From positions 14,228,043 through 14,292,042 of the forward strand of contig CM034591.1 of assembly GCA_020091685.1 (NCBI GenBank): a DNA stretch of 64,000 nucleotides, written 5' to 3'. Below the pieces are notes generated by a model. It made no database searches. It had not been told where the DNA came from and was given only the letters and a program-made list of their open reading frames with translations. The first letter of the stretch is position 1, and the number at the start of each line of letters is the position of its first letter. Source of the stretch: Lutjanus erythropterus. Taxonomy: Eukaryota > Chordata > Actinopteri > Lutjaniformes > Lutjanidae. The position numbers and the translations under genes were made by a program. Shown here piece by piece: positions 23,701-34,271 of this stretch.

Positions 23701-24812
23701 AGGGGATTGAGATGGCAAAGCTCTTGGAGTCTCACGTAAGGAGTGATCCAAATTTTGAGGTTCCTGCTGAGAGGCACCTTGGCCTAGTGGTCTTCTGTCT
23801 GAAAGTATGTAACACAAGTTTGGACTGTCTATTCAGTAAACTGTAAATGTTAAATCGACTTTTAAGCAAAGTGGCTTATCAGTGGTGAGAAATATAATCT
23901 TTCCAGTGACACCTCATTTCAGGGTGAGCTACCAAATGTCATTGTGATCATTAAACAAACCTGAAACCTTGAATTAATGTCCCTGAAGACGCTTTTGTTT
24001 TGTTTGTAAGACTTGAGTTTTTCAGCCCTGCAACATTTATGAATACTTATGACATTTTCTTATTCAAGGCAGGAAATGCTTTGACCCAGGAGCTGTTGAG
24101 GAGATTGACCCAGTCGGCCACCATGTACCTCATCCCTGCAGAAATTCACAACAAACGCATCATCCGATTTACGGTGACCTCACAGTTCACTACCGCAGAT
24201 GACATCCTTAGGGACTGGAGCATCATCTCCAAAACGGCTTCCACTCTTCTGGCTGAGACACGGGCTGTGAAAAATGCAGACGAACCAAAATCCAGAAAAG
24301 ATGAGGTTATAAGAGCTGAAGGAAACCAAGACCCCAACTCGGACACCAGGTCCAAGGAGAAAGAGGACGCTGCCGCCGAGCTGGATAAGTCTGTGGAGTT
24401 GTGGATTGACAAGTCTTGGAATCCACCCTGTGGGCCAATGCGCTCTCTTAGCTGCAACAGCGAGCCTCTGCCTTCCACTTACTTTGGGCCCATATCTGGC
24501 TACAACTATGAACCAAGCCCCGATCTTAAAGATGCCGATCCCATGATTGAGAATACAGAGGTGCCTTCAAAGCTCCTGGGTAAACAGGTCCTGAAAAAGC
24601 TGACAAAGTTCTACAGCGTGCCAAGTTTCTGCAGCCCCTGGGTGCCGTGTGGGCGGCACGAGGTGTGCTGCCCTCTGAAGGTTTCACAAACGGCACAAAA
24701 ACACTTGACCTCCACCTGCAGAGGAACAAACTGTATGTCTTCCTCTCCAGTAGCCAACACAGCGCCCGCTCCTACTCCACTTGAAACTGCCACTGCACCT
24801 GAGCGCCTATAA
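17737..24812 (+). CDS. hdc: Histidine decarboxylase (HDC), complete
   Basis: HDC is a PLP-dependent enzyme that converts L-histidine to histamine in the cytosol. Exons: 17737-17764, 17843-18015, 18100-18213, 19660-19782, 19890-20027, 20107-20250, 21769-21835, 21950-22112, 22257-22347, 22439-22537, 23703-23804, 24069-24812. All introns are GT-AG and the frame closes at 661 aa plus TAA; human HDC is 662 aa. Marks seen: [14 protein letters not shown] near the N-terminus, [20 protein letters not shown], and [13 protein letters not shown] with the PLP-binding lysine at residue 305 (codon 22075-22077), the same number as in human. The tail after about residue 480 is low in complexity. It keeps two islands, RSLSCNS and [12 protein letters not shown], that also occur in the human tail, which argues for HDC over DOPA decarboxylase. 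An (AC)n tract, a SINE and two MITEs sit in its introns. Confidence 0.97.
18470..19330. repeat. Internal direct duplication in hdc intron 3
   Basis: Two segments, about 18470-18680 and 19138-19330, share ordered words: aagcttaaatttgat/aagctaaaaatctgat, aatgaaagcaccatgtttc/agtgaaagcatcatgtttc and ccagaaaagttgg. They lie in direct orientation about 670 bases apart. This may be a local duplication or two copies of an unrecognised repeat. No coding sequence is involved. Confidence 0.55.
20324..21121. mobile_element. MITE with cactgtaaaa termini in hdc intron 6
   Basis: The left end is cactgtaaaaaat and the right end tttcttttacagtg, forming short inverted termini around about 800 bases of AT-rich, non-coding sequence. 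A partial relative is at 62709-62915 in a gatm intron, sharing gaaaagacaag(c/t)tga(a/g)gtaattttgtaat. I see no convincing target-site duplication. Confidence 0.6.
22652..22675. repeat. (AC)12 microsatellite
   Basis: Twelve perfect AC dinucleotides lie in hdc intron 10. It is an ordinary microsatellite, likely variable between individuals. Confidence 0.9.
22880..22992 (-). mobile_element. tRNA-derived SINE head
   Basis: On the minus strand the block starts at 22992 with agggcacccctgtggctcag. A polymerase III A-box-like tggctcagttgattgag and a B-box-like gggtcgactcccacc follow, then tgtggccctttc. I recognise this as a percomorph tRNA-derived SINE. Its 3' body probably runs on toward 22740, but the end is unclear. 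Confidence 0.6.
23035..23190. repeat. Second copy of the 4770-5045 repeat
   Basis: This diverged copy shares agattatgtgccattta and an inverted gaccatgcactatagat block with the usp8 intron copy. It is non-coding and lies in hdc intron 10. Confidence 0.4.
23266..23566. mobile_element. Short MITE in hdc intron 10
   Basis: The left end cagtggttttcaaactgggg is matched in inverse at the right end by agtttgggaacctctg. The 300-base interior is AT-rich and non-coding. The termini look hAT-like to me. No clean target-site duplication is visible. Confidence 0.55.
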
Positions 24813-24886
24813 CAATCCTGAAAGCAGTGTGCAGTAGTTCATACGCATACAGAAATTCAGCTATTGATAATCGACTATGGTACCAG

Positions 24887-25820
24887 AGAGGGGTGCACCG
24901 ATACCACTTTTTTCAGACCGAGTACAAGTACAAGTACTTATATTTGGGTACTTGCCGATACCGAGTACTGATACAAGTACTTAAAAATGCCATTAAAGTT
25001 CTTACAATAACTTTTAAAACATGCTTTATTTTCATTAGATGGTCACTTTCTAAATGTAACAAATCATTGTTGCTGTTTTGTGCTACAAATGTAACCATGG
25101 TTACTCTACACATTACATTTTTAGGTTATTTGTAGTAAGTTACTTTACTGATTTTGTGTTCTTTATTAAACTGTGCAGTTTACTGTGTATATGATATATT
25201 TCAGTATAATAATTTCACAACATTATTATAAAACTTGTAGAATTATGTTTACTACTATAAATAGTGTTATATATGATAATTATTTCATTATCATTTACAG
25301 CATTTTAACTAGTATTTTAATTAGACATTTACATGTGTAGTATTCAAGTTTTTTAGGCTGTTTTGGTGAAGAGTAAATACACAAAGAGAAGTTGTAGCAG
25401 CTTATTACAAAGAAAAGAGGGTTACAAACTGGTGTTTTTGGTGTTTTTTCTTCATATTTGGATTAATTTGCTGAGGCATTCAACTAGTTTATGCCAGGAC
25501 TTATTGGACAGCGGCTGGCTGCGGTCTACAGGTGCACTCTGTACATTTATTTCAGTTTTACATGAACTTACATGGAATTTTACGGACAGTTTCCAAAGTC
25601 GCTGCAGTCATTAGTGGATGATGTTGAGGATAGCGAGTCCAAACGCCTTGAACTTTGCGTCGTGGTGGGTCTTTAGATGTTTATTTGTATCGAGCGTCTA
25701 CTTTTCATGACATGGTATCGGGTGTGGGGTATCGGAGTAGTTTTATGAGTACGAGTACGAGTACATAAAGTACAGTATCGGACCGATACCTGATGCTGGT
25801 TTCGGTATCGGTGCATCCCT
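24887..25820. mobile_element. Non-autonomous hAT element with 8-bp target duplication
   Basis: The termini are inverted: agaggggtgcaccgatacc at the left and the inverse of agggatgcaccgatacc at the right. Further inside, both ends carry arrays of cgagtac words in opposite orientation. The element is flanked by ggtaccag (24879-24886) and ggcaccag (25821-25828), an 8-base target duplication with one mismatch, as expected for the hAT superfamily. The 934-base interior has no transposase. It lies 75 bases after the hdc stop codon, so it is probably within the hdc 3' UTR. Confidence 0.8.
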
Positions 25821-25945
25821 GGCACCAGCTGTGTTGATGCTGAGCCAGCACGGTCAGCTCCTGACAGATGAAAGATCACTATATGTGGGTCAGTGATTTT
25901 GGATTATTTTGCTCATGTCCAATCATGTTTTAAAAAAATATTTTT

Positions 25946-25951
25946 ATTAAA
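25946..25951 (+). terminator. hdc: Candidate hdc poly(A) signal (ATTAAA)
   Basis: There is no AATAAA or ATTAAA between the hdc stop and the hAT insertion. This ATTAAA is the first good candidate beyond the element. Its use would place the whole hAT element in the hdc 3' UTR. A signal inside the element, near 25163, is an alternative. Confidence 0.3.
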
Positions 25952-26074
25952 AAGCATTTCAAATATATATATGTGTGTGTTTTATTTGCTTTACTTTTAT
26001 TCTTATTTATATAATAGTTTCATTAATTTCCACTACACTATGATTGGTTTATAATTAGTGAAAATGTACAAACC

Positions 26075-26720
26075 CTGATTACAAAACAGTTGGGATGCTG
26101 TGTAAAACAAATAAATATAGAATTCAATGATTTGCAAATTCCTTTCTGGAGTGGTGGGGGTCAGTGTCCTTGGCATCATGGGTAGCTGTGAAGACCCCAT
26201 TAATGCAGAAAATTCAGGTTATAGAGCAACATACAGTCTCATCCAGACACCATTTGTTTTGCTTATTTCAGCAAGAAACATTCTGCCGTGTTACAACAGC
26301 GTGGCTTCGTAGTAAAAGAGTTCAGGCCCTGGACTGACCTGCCTGCAGTCCAGACCTGTCTCCCATTGAAAATGTGTGGTGCATTATGAAGCACAAAATA
26401 TGACGGTGGAGAGCCTGGACCACTGAGCGTGTGAAGTCGTATATCAAGCAAGAATAAGAAAGAATTTAACTTTCAAAACTTCAGTTCCCAAACCCTTACT
26501 GAGTGTTGTTAAAAGAAAAGGTGATGTATCACAGAGGTAAACATGCCCCTGTCCCAACTTACTTGGAACAGACATCAAATTTAGAATGAGTGTATATTTA
26601 CAAACTTGAACATTAAATATCTAATCTTTGAACATCAGTTGAGTATAAGTCAAAATTATTTGTAAACCATTGCATTTTTTTTAATTTACATTTTACGATA
26701 TATTTTAAGCCATATTACTG
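26075..26720. mobile_element. Decayed mariner-like element
   Basis: The left end, near 26070, has words of the 582-1117 element (aaccctgatt, gttgggatgctgtgtaaaac, aatgatttgcaaat), and inverse words occur near 26650. Around 26335-26440 one frame reads PACSPDLSPIENVWCIMKHK and shortly after TTERVKSYIKQE, the conserved C-terminal catalytic block of Tc1/mariner transposases. It is broken by stop codons, so it is not functional. Confidence 0.65.
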
Positions 26721-26737
26721 ATTTTCTATACATTGTA

Positions 26738-26925
26738 AGCTAATTCAGGACTTGGTTTACTGGTATTGTGAGTAGTTGTTTCTGACATGCTAATATCCAT
26801 GTTTTCTTTCAGCGTCAGTGATGCCTTTGCAGTTCTTCCCTCATGTTCTAATCATTTAAGATCAGGGTAAAAAGAGTTTCTTTCAGGATGTGAGCATAAA
26901 CCGCTCTATGTGTTGTTTATGCTCA
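26738..26925 (-). pseudogene. Decayed duplicate of slc27a2 exon 9 and its intron edges
   Basis: This block aligns in order with 27738-27945, which is slc27a2 copy A exon 9 plus flanking intron. Shared words: ctgacatgct/ttgacatgct, ccatgttttctttcagc, gttcttccctcatgt, agttaagatca/atttaagatca, and then tttcaggatgtga in the intron. Two internal deletions of about 35 and 20 bases and a damaged donor (ttacc to ttact) make it non-functional. The similarity continues into the intron, so it came from genomic DNA and not from a processed mRNA. It may be the last trace of a third tandem slc27a2 copy or of a small local duplication. No companion exons are recognisable. Confidence 0.75.
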
Positions 26926-27005
26926 GCTACAGGCGATGTAATCAGCTCGATGCAAAAACAACATTAACAAGGACACTCGGTAACTCTATTCTGTTACAAA
27001 AACAC

Positions 27006-27011
27006 TTTATT
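27006..27011 (-). terminator. slc27a2: Candidate slc27a2 copy A poly(A) signal
   Basis: A TTTATT on the plus strand reads AATAAA on the minus strand, about 500 bases after the stop codon of copy A. The distance and strand fit, but there is no transcript evidence. Confidence 0.4.
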
Positions 27012-27509
27012 AAAAACGTAATATACATAAGAAAAGTCAGTCTATCTTGATAGAAAACAAAATGCAAATCGGCACTGGCAGTCATGGTGGCATTGCAGTA
27101 GGTGCTTCATCATCTGCAGTTTGTAAAATGTCATATATGTCATTATCACTGTTTCACTTGTGTATATGTTAAAGTTGATGCTTCATGTTTATAATTAACC
27201 TTTGCTACAAGTATATTTGCATGAAAGGAGCATTACTGGAAATGTGCAATTGTATTGTAATTTGAGCATCTTTCAATAAAACAAATCGTTACCAAAAAAT
27301 AAAAAAGCATTTCAAACAAAATTATATCCCAAATTATATTTCATTACACAATATTCTCCACACAATGTAAAGCAGGTCATGAAATGTACTGTACATTAAC
27401 ACTCAATTTGCAGGTCATTTATCATTATTTAGCATCCTGTCTGAACTAAAACCTAAAAATCAAAGGTACAATTTGAAATTGAGGATTCAGGAATAGACAC
27501 TGTAGTCAT

Positions 27510-30500
27510 TCAGAGCCTGATTCTCCCCTCTGCGATGGAGCTGAATATCTCCTGAGTCATGGGTACGTAGCCCTTGTTGTCCTCCAGGTAGAACAGAGGG
27601 TCCTTGATGACAGCGGGGTTGAAGCCCTCCTCTGCCAGCTTCACCTTCAGTTGCTTAAAGGTCCCAGTTACTACCAGTGCATCCTGCCAAAGACAAAATA
27701 AATGGGTTCATCGATCGAATTCATGATTTTATTTGTAGGTTAATTCAAAACTTTGTTTACCTGGATGCGAATGAAGCGTGGTCTTGCATAGCTGGGGAGG
27801 TAGTTTTTGACATGCTGATATACAGCCTGTCCATCAAAGTCCATGTTTTCTTTCAGCTTCAGCGCTGCCATTCCAATTCTTCCCTCATGTCCTGATCAGT
27901 TAAGATCAAAATAAAGGTGGGTTGTTTCAGGATGTGACTTTAAACAGCTCAAAGTATATGAACACTTATTTCAAATACACACTATACTGTTTTAAATTCC
28001 AGTTTTTTAACATAATTTGCAGGATTACGTGGTTCATTATTACAACTATTAATGATTAATGGGCAGGTTAAAGGTTGTAGAAGTCCACAAGATCTTGTTA
28101 AAACTTTAAAAACTGCAAAGAGATTCAAACATGCACATGCAGTGCTTAAACGTTGAAGCTTTTACTAAAATTTAATATTTTGGAGATTTTCTGACATAGG
28201 ATCTTAATGATAACTGTCTTTCTTTTATACAACTTAAGTCATTGCTAAGTGTTACATATAATTATTACCTGGTACTTTCACACCATAGACATTAGCCTCC
28301 TCAATGCAGTCCACTGTGAGCAAATGATCGGCCACCTCTGTGGTTGCAACATTTTCTCCTTTCCACCTGTATTTTATGACAACACAACATAACTTACCTG
28401 CAATATTTTCATTTATCACTGGGAACAGTTTATTATAATTTAGTTAGCCAGGGGAAAACTGTTGAAAAATGTTGAAATAATAATCAAATGAAGATTATTA
28501 AAGCTACTACATGGAACTTTAATATTTTTGTTGTTTTTTGGAGCCCCATGTGGACAAAAGTGGTTGTGTTTCCACCGTCATTATCCCAAAATATAGTGTC
28601 AAAGATAAAATCATCCAACATCCTCTTGCTTCATTTTAACTGACTCACATACTAGTCAATGTAACTTTGCCTGGGAAAATGTAAACACAGGCTCGTTTCA
28701 TCTGATTTCAGGGAGAACCCAGTGGCAGCCATTAAGAATAACAAAGACAGCTGATCTTCTCGTGGATGGTCTTGTTTGTTCATGCAGGTCATTTAGAGGC
28801 ATCAGCATTAAATCAAGACAGTTTCATAAACAGTTAAAAACTCCTTGAAGTAGCTTTAATTTTAATCAAGGACTATAGGGAATAATATCAATCAATAATA
28901 TCAATATCAAATACTGAAAACAAACAGTGAGCAGAATAACAAGGTGTCTTAGTTCCTAAATTCTGAAATTATATTCTCTAAATTCAAGGCCTTTAACGGT
29001 CGTAAATACAGTCAAATGAAATGTTTTGTCCTGAATCTAAATTCAGTTTCCAGTGATGAAATTGGTCCTAAACTCAAACGTAGCCTGAGTTGATGAAACA
29101 TGCAGAACAAAATCTATCTGCAACGGTTATATGGGTCTCGTTCTGCCTTTGACAGTGTTATCAAACCAACATTCTCCATTATTTACCCAGTTTGTCAAAT
29201 ACGTTCAAGTTGTTTCACCCACGAACCTGAAAGTGTCTCCAATGCGATCTTGAAAGTAGACAAATCCATGTTCATCGATCCTTAGAAGGTCACCGCTGTT
29301 AAAGTAGCGGTCTCCCTTCACAAACACATCCTTCAGGATCTTCTTCTCTGTCTGCTGCTTGTTCTTGGCGTAGCCGCTGAAAGGTGCCTTAGCTCCAATC
29401 TTTGCCACGAACAATCCGGTCTCTCCTGTGGGTGAAAGCAACAAGCATGGCATGTGTATTAGCGAGTGCTAGAAGGTCAAGAGAGAGACATATTTTTGGT
29501 TCAAGAGCGAGAGATATTTTTGGAGGAAACTAGCCCACCTCTGGGGACTTCGATACAAAATCCTTTGGAGTCTTTGACTGGCTCCTCTTTCTCTGTGTCG
29601 TACCTGATGAGGGCATACTTATATCCCGCCTGAAAAGCAGGAATAAAAACATAGAAAGGACAAAAGTAAGTGTTCAACAATACATCTGTATGTACACTAT
29701 TTATATTGTAATGATGCAGTTAGCACCTGTAGAAGCTGGATAAAGCAGTCTAGCCAACCCTGCAACTTTATACCAATGTTAAATGTTAGCCTGCTATAGA
29801 ATATTGCATGGGTCTTTAACAATGGGTCCATGACCTTGAGTTACAGCAGAGGTGCTGCCAAATTGTTGTTCGATAACTTTTTGGGAGTATTTTCCCAAAA
29901 AAATATGCCCGAAAATAAACACCAACATGAATCAAACATAAGATAAATCGGCCTATTCGCAAAGAAAACCAAAAAGACAACAAAATATTCAATGCAATGT
30001 AGTAGGGTGTCCATGCTCCGACACCACTGAAACTTATTTGTATTAGAGACAAGTTAACAGCCACAGGTGTAGTGCTGCCGGAGCGCACCAGATCAGCACT
30101 TTTTTCTCTCTAAGTGAGGAAACAGAATATTCACAGCTAGCATAAATTGTATTTTTAAGCACCTGCAAATTGAATCATCACTGAAGTGCATAGCCCTGAT
30201 CAGACAGATGTTTTTGTTTTTTGGAGGGTTTTTTTTTTTAGCTGTAAGAGGCGTCTTTTTCCAGCTGTTTTTTTATGTTGATGAGAAACGTTTGATGCAG
30301 ATTTGCAGTCACAGCAGAGAGAGAGAGAAAGAGAGAGAATGAGCACTTATGTGGACTGACTGCTGCAAGTTTTGCAACATGATACAACTATTCATAAAGT
30401 CAGTCTAACATTTGATTGTGTGACAGTTCAAATTGACTAATGTATGTTAACTCGGGACTATAGGAACAGTGGTTACATGACCTAAAACAACTTAAGCATG

Positions 30501-33500
30501 TGCAATGCGTACGTCATAGATGTGCTTTGGTACTAAAACAAGTAGGACTACACCCCTGTGAACAACATTTATTCCCCCTTCTTACTTTGTGTAAAAAATG
30601 TTCCTTGCCAATAGCTCCAATTTTGCCAATGTAGTTGACAAAGCCAACGTTTCCTTCTGTTGCTCCGTAGCATTCACAGATGCGAATGTCCCCAAACCGC
30701 TCCAGGAAATCAGCCCAGGCGTCGGCCCTTATCCCGTTCCCTATAGCCAGTCGGACTTTATGATCTCTGTCATTGTCTCTCTAGAGCAGAGGGAAGGAGA
30801 GGTGAGACCAGGATAATAAACACCATTTTGTTTATTACTGACACTGTCAGTTATAATGTCAGAACAATATAAGTATGTGTTTTCAACTTGAGTCTTACCT
30901 TTGGTGTGTTGCAGAGGTAGCGTATAATTTCTCCTATGTACTGAATAACAGTCACATTATACTTCCTGCAGTCATTCCAGAAGTGAGAAGCAGAGAATTT
31001 ACGTCTTAAAACAATAGTGATGCCTAGAAATGAAACAAAGGATTTCAGTGTTATCTCACACTGCAAGCTCGGTCAGCGCTATAAACCTAAGAAGACCTTA
31101 AGGACTTTGACATACAAATAGCGGTAATCAGATCTAAACTGCCTGCTATTTCAGGTCATATACCTGTTAGTTTAACCTGCAGTAAACTCATCATCACAAA
31201 TCATGCTTTGTAGTTTCATGATGCAATGAGTCCACACCTTTCTCTATGGCTCCACAAAGTCCCATCAGAAAGCCTGCGCTGTGGTAAAGAGGCAGGTATA
31301 TGTAGATGATGTCATCTGTGTGCAAACCAGCAACAGACTGAAGAAAAGATGCCATCCATATCCTCTCGTGGTTGATTATAGCTGCCTTGGGAAGCCCTAC
31401 AAGATAATATCAGCATTAAAAGCAGGCATGGGGATGGTAGCATCGGGGTCATATTCTTCCAGTCAGAAACATGCTGGAGTGGTGATAGAGTGGAAGACAG
31501 AAGACACATACAACATCTGCTGCTGCTTTTATTGAGCACAAAACTTATTTTTGAGGTATGAAGGTTTTCTTTTTTTCATGAGTTTCATTTTTGTCAAGCT
31601 GTCCTGACTTTTTGCTGACTGGGACAGAAGCACCACAAAACAGACCACACTCACAAAGTAATTTTCAACATGAACAAGTAATTGTTGAGTCACATAAGGG
31701 GATATTTCATGCTTAATAAAAGTTGTTGTTCTTCTTCTTCTTCTTCCTGTCTCACACTGAAATATAAAGAGATTAAAAAAGCATCGGTAGCATCTGTACA
31801 TTGACTCAAGGTAGACCCATGTTCTATGCATAGAACAAAACTTAATAACTGTTTTTGATAAATGACACAATTTTTTTGGGGGGGTGGAGCCTGATAAATT
31901 CCCACATTAGCTTACACTAGTGAGCAAGTTTGTTGGCTTGTTTTGTAACAATGGCTGAAGAAAATACTCTTCTGAATATTTGCAGTCACTCACTCCCCAG
32001 GAGTGTAACTTAAACCAATTGGGTGAAACTGGCCGACCCAGATATACTCACTCAATGGATGGATGAGTGTTCTGCAATTACCACATGGTTGGCAAGCACA
32101 TATGGTTTGCATATTTTGCCAATTTAATGGTCTGCAGCTCAGGATGCTGCAGTTGGTCAGAGAGTATGGTGTGCTGAGCTGAGAGGACAAGCGAGAGTAA
32201 AACAGCCTGCAGAGGTAGACTGCGCAAGTTTAATATATAAAGAGGAAGTCAAAATGTGTTGCAACCATCCTCAGCCTCCTCAGCACATTTTTATAGTCAT
32301 GCTTGTGTCGGCCAAGGCCTGCACACTAAAAACATAAACACGGATTCAAGGTGAAGGTCAGAGTACCTGTTGTTCCTGAGGTGTAGATGTACAGCGCAGG
32401 ACTCTTGATGTTAATGTTGGCCCTCAGTTGAGGTGACAGAGGCTGGTCTGAGGCCTGCTGAATCTTATCTGAGAGGCTTTCAATGCCGTCCACATTGCAG
32501 TCCTCGCCGAGGATGAACACACGGACGCCCTGCTGCTTCAGGGTGGGCAGCACCTCCTCTACGGCTCCTCGCAGGTCTGAGAGAGACAGGCAAAAGAGAA
32601 AAGGCGGAGGCTTCAGGGAGGTCAATGCAGTAACAATAAACCTTTTTCATGTCAGCCATTTTGACATCAAACAATAGGTTAAACACTAGACATGCACATG
32701 AATCTGAATACAGTATTTGGGAAAGCACAAACATAATGGAAATGTTTATTTTACCCAAAGTGGCTTGTTATTATGTGTGAAAAAATTATTTCCGAGTAGT
32801 AACATTAAGTTCATTACTTGTTACCTCTAATAAAGTCTAATAACAGTTTAATAAAGGGTCTCATGATGTTATTAATTAAGAACACATTTCTATTTTTTTG
32901 TTTGATACAAAGTATGTCTTGGTACATCTTATTAGTGTACTGTCAAATGTGGTGTGATCTAATATTCTAGTACTGTCAACTGCAGCAGGATTAACATATC
33001 AAGACACATTAAGGCAGCATCACTGTAATGTAAGGTTATTCCCACTGAGAATAACCTTTAGGGTGGCCCTGTGTTTGTAAACACACGGCAAAAGTGACCT
33101 CTTGGTTGCCCCTAAGGTAGATTAAAAACAAAGGTTCTAGTTTATCTAAAGAAGAAAAGTAAATTATCTCAACAAAAGATTATAGCTCGGCCAAACTTTA
33201 GTTAGAGTTTGATTGAAACTTGAAATTCTGAGTTTCCTCAACTTTTTTTTTACAGTGTAAAAGTTTAATTTATACTTATTCCAGTTGAGAAACACCAAAA
33301 CTCCATTACATTGTTTGTCCACCAGAGAGCACTGATAAGCCAGCATGTATCACAGTTGGGTCAGGTGTGTTGTCTGAAATTTACACGCAGGTTTAAAAGA
33401 CAATATAAAGGACTTGTCACCTTGCTTTTCTTCTTCAAGACTAGATAACAAAAATAATGGATAAAACCTGACATTAATTTAATAATCACACAGAAGATAA

Positions 33501-34013
33501 CAGACTATCTCAGTCTTATTTTCCCAGCTTACCAGCACCAGCGACCAGGACCTTGGCCTCACAGCAGGAGAAGCAGTGCAGCAGGGACTTGGATCTGATG
33601 TTGCAGTTCAGCAGAGAAGCTGTGCATCCCAGCTTGGACAGTGCGAGCCAGAGCCATACAAAGCTGGGCTCATTGCCCAGGAAGAGAGCCACCGTGTCCC
33701 CCTCCTTAAGTTGGACATGTGTGGACAGAGCTCTGGCCACCTTGTTGCTTTCTTTGTCGGCCTGGCTGTAAGTGTAGGAGCTTTCCTCAAAAAGTACAAA
33801 CTTCTTATGCGGCTGCCTCGCCACTTTGTCCAGAAAACAGTCCAAAATACTGTAAAACGGTTTCTGCGTCTTGAATTTACGCAGCTGTATGCCGATTTTA
33901 ATTGCGGTAATTGCGTAACTTATATCTTGCAAAAAGTAAGGGTTTTTAAGATAAAGCAATAATGGCAAAATTGCCAATCCTGCAAGAACGGTGTAAAGAA
34001 TATATGCAATCAT
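27510..34013 (-). CDS. slc27a2: Very-long-chain acyl-CoA synthetase / FATP2, copy A
   Basis: SLC27A2 activates long- and very-long-chain fatty acids (ATP + CoA to acyl-CoA) at the ER and peroxisome and aids fatty-acid uptake. Exons, 5' to 3': 34013-33533, 32576-32367, 31396-31238, 31023-30899, 30780-30586, 29629-29539, 29425-29227, 28366-28269, 27891-27761, 27683-27510. Joined, they give 620 aa, the human length. Residues 1-25 form a hydrophobic anchor. The ATP/AMP motif [14 protein letters not shown] lies near 223-236, the FATP motif [10 protein letters not shown] near 363, and [10 protein letters not shown] followed by [17 protein letters not shown] mark the C-terminal domain. All look intact. 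Copy B lies upstream in the same orientation. The gene could equally be called slc27a2a or slc27a2b; paralogue naming needs a tree. SLC27A6 is a less likely alternative. Confidence 0.95.
28498..28859. mobile_element. MITE with TTAA-type termini in slc27a2 copy A intron 8
   Basis: The left end is ttaaagctactacatggaac and the right end the inverse of ttaaagctacttcaaggag. The element is 362 bases, non-coding, and starts and stops at ttaa, which suggests a piggyBac- or Kolobok-type target preference. It lies between exons 28366 and 29227. Confidence 0.6.
29810..30000. repeat. Interspersed repeat related to 48440-48700
   Basis: Words gggtctttaaca, ggtccatgacc and gctgccaaattgttgtt match gggtcttcaaca, ggtctgcaagc and gctgccaaattattgtt at 48446-48530. 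The family is an old interspersed repeat, non-coding, in an intron of slc27a2 copy A. Confidence 0.45.
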
Positions 34014-34271
34014 AATCAGTAGAAGGTTGTCAGTTGTGTTGCAAAGGGAGGCCTCAGAGGTTCAAATTTCAGCAGTGTTCCACAGCTGAATAAAGGCCAA
34101 GGCTTTGAGGTCCCGCCCACTGTACCTTGAACCAGTTCCTCTGGGAGGATAATGAAAGAGCTGCTGACAATATCTGTGAAAGTTAATATCATGTTAGAAC
34201 AAGCCTCACTGCACTGCAATGAATGCTGCCAGAATCAGGGTCCTTTTGGACCAGTGAAAATTTCAGAGACA

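Larger units (their letters stand above)
24813..27509. other. hdc 3' UTR and spacer to slc27a2 copy A
   Basis: The first bases are hdc 3' UTR, broken after 74 bases by the hAT-like element. A mariner-like relic (26075-26720) and a decayed slc27a2 exon (26738-26925) follow. About 27000-27509 is probably the 3' UTR of slc27a2 copy A. No other gene is supported. Confidence 0.6.

Noticed and set aside
26127-26451. Short frames suggesting an intact transposase
   Set aside because: The mariner-type block is interrupted by stops and frameshifts, so I list it only as a relic.
33553-33962. Plus-strand open frames of 72 and 128 codons
   Set aside because: They are antisense to slc27a2 copy A exon 1, which has the correct start, anchor and splice donor on the minus strand.
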